DNA of 25,155 nt from a virus, in the IMG/VR virus record IMGVR_UViG_3300049595_001462, positions 1 to 25,155 of that record; one strand, given 5' to 3'. Positions 1-4,194 of this stretch are shown here, in pieces. The translations under genes were made by a program, and so were the position numbers. The notes beneath the pieces were generated by a model. It was not told where the DNA came from, did not search any database, and saw nothing but the letters and a program-made list of their open reading frames with translations. The stretch's first letter is position 1. The number at the start of each line of letters is the position of its first letter.

Positions 1-30
1 ATCGGGTTTAGTGTCTTCAACAAAGGGAGA
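1..30 (+). promoter_or_regulatory. Truncated promoter/leader of the first small-gene unit
   Basis: The window opens inside a leader that resembles the one before the gene at 930. TTCAACA occurs at 16-22 and again at 911-917, and AGGGAGA (the Shine-Dalgarno) occurs at 24-30 and again at 917-923. The sequence TTTAGT at 7-12 sits where TATGTT (902-907) sits in the other copy, so it is a plausible -10 box. Its -35 box would lie outside the window. Inference from a two-copy comparison only. Confidence 0.4.
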
Positions 31-35
31 CGGCC

Positions 36-209
36 ATGTTTAAGAACCTTCGCGACCTTACGGATTTCGGATCGACCGGTTGGGTCCGCGTCTATCAGGT
101 TTGGGATGCGGCTGGCGTTGTGGTCGCCAAGGTGACGGCGGCTCAAGCCCGTGAGCAATACACCGGCCCGCAATATCAGTTCGCCCTGCTTCATGAGGTG
201 AAGGTGTGA
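36..209 (+). CDS. Hypothetical 57-aa phage protein
   Basis: Translation begins MFKNLRDLTDFG and ends LLHEVKV. The ATG at 36 has a strong Shine-Dalgarno (AGGGAGA, 24-30) at ideal spacing, and the stop at 207-209 overlaps the GTG start of the next gene (GTGA). There is no signal peptide or membrane segment. The protein has an aromatic and valine-rich middle (WVRVYQVWD) that could form a small beta-sheet. I do not recognise the family. The good ribosome binding site and the overlap with the next gene make it a credible gene and the first member of the four-gene unit ending at the 816-851 terminator. Confidence 0.7.
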   Translation: MFKNLRDLTDFGSTGWVRVYQVWDAAGVVVAKVTAAQAREQYTGPQYQFALLHEVKV

Positions 210-430
210 GCCGGGAACCGTTCAAGCCGGTTCTAGACCGCATCCTAGCCGCCCAGCCCGAGATTTTCCTACAGAACCATGAGGGCTATTACCGTCACCG
301 CGACGTGACCGAGCTGATTCAGCAGCTTGTGGATCACCGAGCCGCGCTGGCGAACTTGCTTTCCGACGATTACGGGACAGCGAACGCGAGGGCTGAGGCG
401 CGGGCGCTTTTGGCGGGGTGGAGCAAATGA
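206..430 (+). CDS. Hypothetical 74-aa phage protein
   Basis: GTG start chosen because it overlaps the preceding stop (GTGA, 206-209) and follows purine-rich GAGGTGAAGG. No earlier in-frame ATG exists. The protein is mostly helical, with HRDVTELIQQLVDHRAALAN in the middle and an alanine/arginine-rich C-terminal helix. The stop overlaps the next ATG (ATGA, 427-430), so translation is probably coupled. I do not recognise a family or catalytic motif. Confidence 0.65.
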   Translation: MSREPFKPVLDRILAAQPEIFLQNHEGYYRHRDVTELIQQLVDHRAALANLLSDDYGTANARAEARALLAGWSK

Positions 431-588
431 TGCCGCTGCTAGACCGATACGAGCGGGAGTGTCTGCTGGCCGAGACTGTAAGGCTTCGCGACAAGTTCCG
501 GGCAAATTGGCCTGAAAGCCAACGCCTGCCGATTTTGGAAAAGGACGTGCTTCGCCAGTGTCGAGAATTGGGGGTTCCGAGTGTCTGA
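427..588 (+). CDS. Hypothetical 53-aa phage protein
   Basis: Begins MMPLLDRYERECLL and ends ELGVPSV. ATG at 427 overlaps the previous stop; a second ATG follows immediately at 430. The protein is charged and helical (arginine, glutamate and leucine rich) with two cysteines and no recognisable motif. Its 3' end overlaps the next gene, which starts at GTG 581, by 8 nt. Supported by position in a tightly overlapping chain rather than by homology. Confidence 0.55.
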   Translation: MMPLLDRYERECLLAETVRLRDKFRANWPESQRLPILEKDVLRQCRELGVPSV

Positions 589-766
589 TGATTCGAGAAA
601 GCCCGACATTAAGGATGCGGCGCTAACGCTGGCGACGTTTGCAGGCCATGACGATGATTGCCTGATTAACCGCTTGCCTAGCGAGGGCATTGTGCCGAAT
701 GTTTGCAGTTGCGGCTATGTGGCGGCGCGCAAGGCGGTGTTTGCGGCGCTAGACCTGCCGTGGTAG
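581..766 (+). CDS. Hypothetical 61-aa cysteine-containing protein
   Basis: GTG start at 581, preceded by a G-rich stretch (570-574) that can serve as Shine-Dalgarno. The protein has an acidic HDDDC segment followed by CSCGY near residue 45. The three cysteines and one histidine could bind a metal, but no known finger spacing is complete. It is the last gene of the first unit; a hairpin (787-811) and a rho-independent terminator (816-851) follow the stop. I do not recognise the family. Confidence 0.6.
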   Translation: MSDDSRKPDIKDAALTLATFAGHDDDCLINRLPSEGIVPNVCSCGYVAARKAVFAALDLPW

Positions 767-786
767 CTTAGTCCTGCTTAGACGGT

Positions 787-811
787 GGAACCGGCTGCGG
801 AGCCAGTTTCC
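787..811 (+). other. RNA hairpin preceding the terminator
   Basis: GGAA-C-GGCT (787-796) can pair with AGCC-G-TTCC (801-811) around a GCGG loop (797-800), with one mismatch and one bulged A. It lies between the stop of the 61-aa gene and the terminator at 816. It may be a 3' mRNA-stabilising structure or part of a composite terminator; it could also be coincidental in GC-rich DNA. Confidence 0.4.
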
Positions 812-815
812 GATT

Positions 816-851
816 AAGGCCCGGACAGGTTGCCGCCTGCCGGGCCTTTTT
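816..851 (+). terminator. Rho-independent terminator
   Basis: AAGGCCCGG (816-824) pairs perfectly with CCGGGCCTT (840-848). CAGG (826-829) with CCTG (836-839) extends the stem beyond a single bulged A, leaving a 6-nt loop. The 3' arm runs into five T residues (847-851). This is a textbook intrinsic terminator, placed between the first small-gene unit and the promoter at 880. Confidence 0.9.
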
Positions 852-879
852 GCTGCGCGAAAAATAATCACACAAAGGG

Positions 880-907
880 TTGACGCGTCCGGTCACTCGT
901 CTATGTT
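880..907 (+). promoter_or_regulatory. Sigma70-like promoter
   Basis: TTGACG (880-885) matches the -35 consensus at five of six positions. TATGTT (902-907) is a plausible -10 box after a 16-nt spacer. It sits between a strong terminator and the ATG at 930, which has Shine-Dalgarno AGGGAGA at 917-923. It probably drives the gene run 930-1936. Confidence 0.7.
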
Positions 908-929
908 GGTTTCAACAGGGAGAGACGAG

Positions 930-1070
930 ATGCAAATCCAAGTCGGACAAACCGCCCGCACCGTTTACGGCCAAGGCGTTGTTGCCAAGGTCAACGGCAA
1001 GTCGGTGATCGTCACCGTCAATGGTCAGGATCACAAGCTGACCGCCAAGCAATACGGGATCATGAACTAA
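930..1070 (+). CDS. Hypothetical 46-aa beta-rich protein
   Basis: Begins MQIQVGQTARTVYG and ends KQYGIMN. The strands suggested by GQGVVAKVNGKSVIVTVNGQ, with glycine or Asn-Gly turns, look like a small SH3- or KOW-like barrel; this is a visual impression only. Strong Shine-Dalgarno (917-923) and a promoter immediately upstream make the gene convincing. Its TAA overlaps the ATG of the next gene (TAATG). Function unknown. Confidence 0.75.
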   Translation: MQIQVGQTARTVYGQGVVAKVNGKSVIVTVNGQDHKLTAKQYGIMN

Positions 1071-1294
1071 TGCGCGACACCAGCCACCTCGTTGCCCTCA
1101 TGACCGGCTTGAGCCGTGAGCGTCAGCGCCTCGCCGCTGCCCGCACTGAGCAAGAGCGCGCCCTTCGCACCGTGTGGGTTCGCCAGTCGGAAAAGGAAAT
1201 CAACGCGGAAGAGCGTTTCCTCGGCATGGCGGAAACCGATTGGAATGAGCCGGAAATGTCGGCTGACGATCTGATGGCGGAGCTGATGGCATGA
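1070..1294 (+). CDS. Hypothetical 74-aa coiled-coil protein
   Basis: ATG at 1070 overlaps the preceding TAA. Residues about 12-45 (LSRERQRLAAARTEQERA onward) are arginine/glutamate/alanine-rich and would form a helix or coiled coil. The C-terminus is acidic (SADDLMAELMA). Its stop overlaps the following ATG (ATGA, 1291-1294). No recognised family. Confidence 0.65.
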   Translation: MRDTSHLVALMTGLSRERQRLAAARTEQERALRTVWVRQSEKEINAEERFLGMAETDWNEPEMSADDLMAELMA

Positions 1295-1611
1295 CTGATC
1301 TTGAGCGCGCAAGTCACGCGGTCGAGGATGCGCTGGCGTCTGACGACAATCATCCTGACGATATTGCTCGCGCGGTTCTGTTGGCCGTCCGTGAGGTGTC
1401 GCAAGAGACTTATAACGACATGACCACCGCCCAAGCCCGCAACAAAGCCCGCGCCGCCGAACGTTCGCTAAACTGGTCTGCTGCTGCCGACCTCTACGCC
1501 GTCGCCATCGCCGCCTACCCGATCCAGCAACGCAAAGACGGTCTGGCCGCTGCCGATGTGGCAAATCTTGAAAGCAAGCGGGCGCAATGCCTGCGGATGG
1601 TAGCCGCATGA
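1291..1611 (+). CDS. 106-aa protein with C-terminal helical-repeat-like domain
   Basis: The first about 43 residues are an acidic helical segment. From residue 44 onward (MTTAQARNKARAAERSL) it is clearly paralogous to the whole 66-aa protein at 2039-2239: both share the pattern AE..L.W..AA..YA.AI..YP, then LAA.DV...E.KRA.CLRMV.A. The W-AA-YA-AI-YP pattern resembles one TPR- or MIT-type helical hairpin. An internal ATG at 1420 marks the start of the shared domain and could give a shorter product, but there is no evidence for it. Role unknown. Confidence 0.7.
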   Translation: MTDLERASHAVEDALASDDNHPDDIARAVLLAVREVSQETYNDMTTAQARNKARAAERSLNWSAAADLYAVAIAAYPIQQRKDGLAAADVANLESKRAQCLRMVAA

Positions 1612-1751
1612 ACACCGAGGAAGATTGGAAGCGCGAACGCGAGGAATCCAAGCCTTGCCCTTATTGCAAGGGGCGCGGCTGGGTGGTCGATAAAAACGCT
1701 CCAAGCGGGGGCAGTCCGTGCGGCTGTGATGAGCCGGAGGAGGAAGAATGA
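1608..1751 (+). CDS. 47-aa zinc-finger-like protein
   Basis: Begins MNTEEDWKRE and ends DEPEEEE. It contains CPYCKGRGW at residues 17-25 and PCGC at 37-40. The CxxCxGxG motif is the signature of DnaJ-type zinc ribbons and of many small phage zinc-binding proteins. The ends are highly charged, with a basic/acidic start and an acidic tail. Start and stop both overlap neighbours (ATGA at 1608-1611 and 1748-1751). The finger may serve nucleic-acid or protein binding; function not known. Confidence 0.7.
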   Translation: MNTEEDWKREREESKPCPYCKGRGWVVDKNAPSGGSPCGCDEPEEEE

Positions 1752-1936
1752 CCGCAACTATCAGAAAGCAAATCCAACGCTCCCGCTTAGCCCATAGCGG
1801 AGGCAAACGTCTGGACCTGTATCTAACCAAAGAGGAAGCGGAGGCCCTTGAGGCGTTCAAGGTGCGCGGGCGTCACAGAAGCCTGACAGATGCGGTCAAA
1901 GCCCTGATTGCGCCGCTCGATCAGGCCGAAAAATAA
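1748..1936 (+). CDS. 62-aa ribbon-helix-helix-like DNA-binding protein
   Basis: A basic N-terminus is followed by a predicted beta strand, KRLDLYLTKEEAEAL (residues about 20-34), and helices KEEAEALEAFKV and SLTDAVKALIAPL (about 45-57). This strand-helix-helix arrangement with a conserved-looking SLTDAVKALI second helix fits CopG/Arc-type ribbon-helix-helix repressors. It sits just before the promoter/leader cassette at 1948, so it is a candidate regulator of that site. Family assignment is by pattern only. Confidence 0.6.
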   Translation: MTATIRKQIQRSRLAHSGGKRLDLYLTKEEAEALEAFKVRGRHRSLTDAVKALIAPLDQAEK

Positions 1937-1947
1937 ACCGACCTAAA

Positions 1948-2038
1948 TGCATTTTAGGGCTTGGCGCATGGGTAGAATGTGCTATCCATAGATACCGGCG
2001 CAGGGCAATCAAGCACTAGCCGGAACGGAAACAGACAG
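1948..2038 (+). promoter_or_regulatory. Promoter/leader cassette, copy 1
   Basis: TGCATTTT (1948-1955), TTGGCG (-35, 1961-1966), 16-nt spacer and TATCCA (-10, 1983-1988) are followed by CCGG (1995-1998), GGCAATCAAGCA (2004-2015) and CCGG (2020-2023), ending at ATG 2039. The same elements at nearly identical spacing precede ATG 2704: -35 to ATG is 78 bp in both, and CCGG to CCGG is 21 bp in both. CCTAAA/TTTAGG (1942-1947/1953-1958) forms a small inverted repeat just upstream. The paired CCGG tetramers could mark an operator or an mRNA leader hairpin. Confidence 0.6.
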
Positions 2039-2239
2039 ATGACCACCACCGCAGCGTATCGCGCCGAAGCCCGTAACGCAGAAAAGCACTTGCGTTGGGC
2101 TACTGCTGCCGAGTTCTACGCCGCCGCGATTGAGGTTTATCCGCGTAATGCGGATCGTAAGTTTGACTCGCTCGCTGCCCGCGACGTGTCGCTGATGGAG
2201 GCTAAGCGCGCGGCTTGCCTTCGCATGGTTCAAGCTTAA
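2039..2239 (+). CDS. 66-aa helical-repeat-like protein, paralogue of 1291-1611 C-terminus
   Basis: The ATG at 2039 is preferred over an upstream in-frame start at 1979 because it lies downstream of the promoter cassette and because its paralogue (residue 44 onward of the 1291 gene) begins with the same MTT. The sequence has AEKHLRWATAAEFYAAAIE and ends KRAACLRMVQA. The helix-turn-helix spacing resembles a single TPR or MIT hairpin. Weak Shine-Dalgarno (GGAA). Function unknown; a small adaptor or binding role would be a guess. Confidence 0.7.
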   Translation: MTTTAAYRAEARNAEKHLRWATAAEFYAAAIEVYPRNADRKFDSLAARDVSLMEAKRAACLRMVQA

Positions 2240-2249
2240 GGGGGTCGAG

Positions 2250-2417
2250 ATGCCGATTGAAGAAATGACCAACGAAGCCCTAGCGGCGCATCATTCCGAG
2301 ATGATGTCGAAGGCCCGCGCGGCCCGCGCTGAGAACGATTTGGACATGGCTCAGATGTATTTGGCAGTTGTTCGGCCGATGAATGTTGAAATGCTGCGCC
2401 GGATGCGAGCTAAATGA
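2250..2417 (+). CDS. Hypothetical 55-aa protein
   Basis: Begins MPIEEMTNEALAAHH and ends MLRRMRAK. ATG 2250 is preceded by GGGGGTCGAG, a usable Shine-Dalgarno. The protein is methionine-, alanine- and arginine-rich and entirely helical in appearance. Its stop overlaps the ATG of the helix-turn-helix gene (ATGA, 2414-2417), so the two are probably coupled. No recognised family. Confidence 0.6.
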   Translation: MPIEEMTNEALAAHHSEMMSKARAARAENDLDMAQMYLAVVRPMNVEMLRRMRAK

Positions 2418-2587
2418 CTTCTGAGCAATACCGCGCCGCCCTCTCAACCCTCGGCTTGTCGCAACAAGCGGCGGGCCGATGGCTCATGGTAAGCCCCAAA
2501 ACCGCCCAGAACTACGCCAAACTTGGCCCAAGCGGTCCAGCGCACAGGGCTATTCTGATGGCGCTTAAGCACGGCCTGACCGAATAG
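2414..2587 (+). CDS. 57-aa helix-turn-helix regulator
   Basis: The sequence YRAALSTLGLSQQAAGRWL followed by SPKTAQNYAK is the classic short XRE/HTH form common in proteobacterial phages: LGLSQ turn, then recognition helix PKTAQNYA, then the tail PAHRAILMAL. The helix-turn-helix occupies residues about 6-36. The gene ends right before the second promoter/leader cassette, so regulation of that cassette is a reasonable inference. At 57 aa it is a single-domain DNA-binding protein, typical for this type. Confidence 0.75.
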   Translation: MTSEQYRAALSTLGLSQQAAGRWLMVSPKTAQNYAKLGPSGPAHRAILMALKHGLTE

Positions 2588-2589
2588 AA

Positions 2590-2607
2590 GGCGAAACTTT
2601 TTTCGTC
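2590..2607 (+). terminator. Weak terminator-like hairpin
   Basis: GGCGAAA (2590-2596) can pair with TTTCGTC (2601-2607) around a CTTT loop, including one G-T pair, just after the stop of the HTH gene. It is followed by a T/C-rich stretch rather than a clean T run. It may partially separate the HTH gene from the next promoter. Confidence 0.3.
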
Positions 2608-2612
2608 CTTTC

Positions 2613-2703
2613 TGCATTTTCCCTATTGCGCACATTATGCCCATGTGGGATAACAAATCACCGGGGCGCGGCAATCAAGCAGCACCCGGCAGGAACTAAG
2701 CAG
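2613..2703 (+). promoter_or_regulatory. Promoter/leader cassette, copy 2
   Basis: TGCATTTT (2613-2620), TTGCGC (-35, 2626-2631), 17-nt spacer, GATAAC (-10, 2649-2654), CCGG (2661-2664), GGCAATCAAGCA (2670-2681), CCGG (2686-2689), then CAGATGACC over the start codon. The order and spacing match copy 1 at 1948-2038 to within about 1 nt, although the promoter spacers differ. Both downstream genes start ATGACC. The conserved part lies mostly after the -10 box, so it may act as an operator or as RNA. Confidence 0.6.
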
Positions 2704-2919
2704 ATGACCTACGAACCGACCACCGCTCAAGTCGCCGCCGATTTCATCCGTTCCGTGGATGCGAAGCTGGCCTCTATGTTTATGGCGCAGCCCTTCAACC
2801 GCGTCACCATCGCCCGCGCCTTCGCTAAGGGCCTCGTCCGCGACCCCCAGCAAATGGGCGAGAGCATTATTGCTCTTGCAGAAATGGATCGCGATCAGCG
2901 AATGGAGTTGGCAAGATGA
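2704..2919 (+). CDS. Hypothetical 71-aa protein
   Basis: The start at 2704 is chosen over an upstream in-frame ATG (2626) because that codon would lie in the promoter. Shine-Dalgarno GGAA lies about 10 nt upstream. The protein is helical (QVAADFIRSVDAKLASMF and ALAEMDRDQRMELAR) with no recognised motif. It ends in an ATGA overlap with the next gene. Confidence 0.65.
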   Translation: MTYEPTTAQVAADFIRSVDAKLASMFMAQPFNRVTIARAFAKGLVRDPQQMGESIIALAEMDRDQRMELAR

Positions 2920-3197
2920 GTGTGAAGGCGTGGAAAGAGGAGCGCGACGCCTGCGATGCTCCGGTGTGGTTGTCCGTCGAAGCCGCTGCGGGCTGGTCAA
3001 GCGGCTATAACGAAGCCGTTAACGCCGCGCAGGCATTCTTAATGGTCAAGGTTATAGATCAGTTTTTAGAAGCGTATGACGAACTGACGCTCGCAGACGT
3101 GTTCTTAGTTTTTGGCGAGCGTGAAGCCCGGCTTGTGGCGGACGCAAGGGAAAGTCTTGGGCGGCCTCTTCTAGGCAATGAGGGGGATTTCGCGTGA
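2916..3197 (+). CDS. Hypothetical 93-aa protein
   Basis: ATG 2916 overlaps the previous stop. It is a mixed helical protein containing GWSSGYNEAVNAAQAFL and an acidic segment near YDELTLADVF. There is no membrane segment or catalytic pattern. The 3' end overlaps a possible 30-aa ORF at GTG 3194. Unknown function. Confidence 0.6.
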   Translation: MSVKAWKEERDACDAPVWLSVEAAAGWSSGYNEAVNAAQAFLMVKVIDQFLEAYDELTLADVFLVFGEREARLVADARESLGRPLLGNEGDFA

Positions 3198-3286
3198 GCC
3201 CCTTGGAACACAATCTTGCGGCCTTGATAGCCGCCGCTAATCGCGAAGCCGCCCGTGTCTCCCGCTTGCCTAATCCCTCCACCTAG
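3194..3286 (+). CDS. Possible 30-aa peptide
   Basis: GTG start overlaps the preceding stop (GTGA, 3194-3197), with GAGGGGG just upstream as Shine-Dalgarno. It encodes a short alanine-rich helix beginning MSPLEHNLAAL and ending LPNPST. The context favours translation, but the length gives no independent support. Confidence 0.35.
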   Translation: MSPLEHNLAALIAAANREAARVSRLPNPST

Positions 3287-3294
3287 TCCATATT
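3266..3294 (+). promoter_or_regulatory. Possible promoter before the packaging operon
   Basis: TTGCCT (3266-3271), 17-nt spacer, CATATT (3289-3294): four of six matches in each box. It overlaps the end of the 30-aa ORF and lies before the 81-nt gap (3287-3367) that precedes the packaging and head genes. That gap holds Shine-Dalgarno AAGGA (3353-3357) and nothing else I can identify. A late promoter would be expected hereabouts, but a phage-specific sigma or RNA polymerase site could not be recognised. Confidence 0.3.
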
Positions 3295-3367
3295 CCCTAC
3301 AGCTTACATCGAACGCTGCGGCACTCGGTTAAGCGAACAAACGGAATAGACCAAGGACCGCTGACGG

Positions 3368-3745
3368 ATGACAGCCAACCGCCGGGAACAACTCGACGCT
3401 ATGGCTGCCGCAGCAAATCAAGAGCTGGCAGAACGCTTCCGCGTCGTGTTTATGGATGGCGAGTTTTCGTTAGAACCTCGCGACCAGAACGCACAAGGCC
3501 AGAAAACAATTCCCGTCCTGACTTGGGTTAACGGCGCTGCCCTTGGCGAAAGCCCGATTGTCCCGCCAGTCGCTCGCGCCGAAGACGCCGTGTCAGCCAT
3601 GATGAGCGGGCTAAAAGCATTTCCTGCCGGAAGCGTAATGTTTGCTCGCGGCCCCATGACGGTTGAGGAAGAAACCAACCACGAAACCGGCGAGACACAA
3701 GCAAGGACATTCCTGCGCGCCGCAATCATTTCGGAGGCTGCGTAA
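3368..3745 (+). CDS. Hypothetical 125-aa protein upstream of terS
   Basis: ATG 3368 has Shine-Dalgarno AAGGA 10 nt upstream. The N-terminus is helical (REQLDAMAAAANQELAERF); the remainder looks like a mixed beta fold, with PVLTWVNGAAL and GSVMFARGPMTVEEE. Its stop overlaps the terS ATG (TAATG), placing it as first gene of the packaging operon. I do not recognise the family. Position alone would allow a packaging or DNA-binding accessory, which is speculation. Confidence 0.7.
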   Translation: MTANRREQLDAMAAAANQELAERFRVVFMDGEFSLEPRDQNAQGQKTIPVLTWVNGAALGESPIVPPVARAEDAVSAMMSGLKAFPAGSVMFARGPMTVEEETNHETGETQARTFLRAAIISEAA

Positions 3746-4194
3746 TGCCCGGCGGACGCCCTAGCGATTACACGCCAGCAATAGCCGATGCATCGCCTCT
3801 CACGAACGCAGAGAAGGTTCCCCTTGTTCTCGCCCTCATAGAGGCAGGACAAAGCGAACGATCAGCCTGTGAAGAAATCGGGATTAGCCGATCAACTTTC
3901 AGGACGACGGCGCTCCGCGTCTCTTCGGGCGACCACTACGCGCGCGCGCTTGAGGGTTTGGCGCTTGATCAGGTCGAGAAGCTTGAGGCGACCATTCAGG
4001 ATATGCGCGACGGAACGCTTGACCCTGCTATCGGTCGAATTGAGGTTGACGCGCGTAAATGGTTTGCCAGCAAGTTTCTGCCGAAGCGGTTTGGCGACAA
4101 GGTTGAGGTCGAGCATTCGGGTTCGGTCCAGACGCAGACGGATGATCAGCTTGAGGCCCGCATTGCCGCGCTGATGGCGACGAATGCTCGCTGA
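3745..4194 (+). CDS. terS: Terminase small subunit
   Basis: The 149-aa length is typical for small terminases. A helix-turn-helix-like segment lies at residues about 37-58 (GQSERSACEEIGISRSTF), as expected for pac/cos DNA recognition. It is followed by a helical oligomerisation region with RKWFASKFLPKRFGDKVEVE at 104-123, a segment seen in many phage TerS proteins of the HTH type. The gene overlaps terL by 11 nt. TerS forms a ring that selects phage DNA and stimulates the large subunit. Assignment rests on this motif plus adjacency to terL. Confidence 0.9.
   Translation: MPGGRPSDYTPAIADASPLTNAEKVPLVLALIEAGQSERSACEEIGISRSTFRTTALRVSSGDHYARALEGLALDQVEKLEATIQDMRDGTLDPAIGRIEVDARKWFASKFLPKRFGDKVEVEHSGSVQTQTDDQLEARIAALMATNAR

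Noticed and set aside
767-880. Possible tRNA or other RNA gene in the gap
   Set aside because: No cloverleaf, TTCGA-type T-loop or CCA-bearing acceptor stem could be formed; the gap is explained by a hairpin and an intrinsic terminator.
1420-1611. Separate gene beginning at the internal ATG 1420
   Set aside because: It is in frame with the 1291 gene and lacks its own Shine-Dalgarno. It is better explained as the start of a domain shared with the 2039 gene.
1979-2038. N-terminal extension of the 66-aa protein
   Set aside because: The extension would be translated from the promoter/leader cassette itself, and the paralogue alignment starts at the ATG at 2039.
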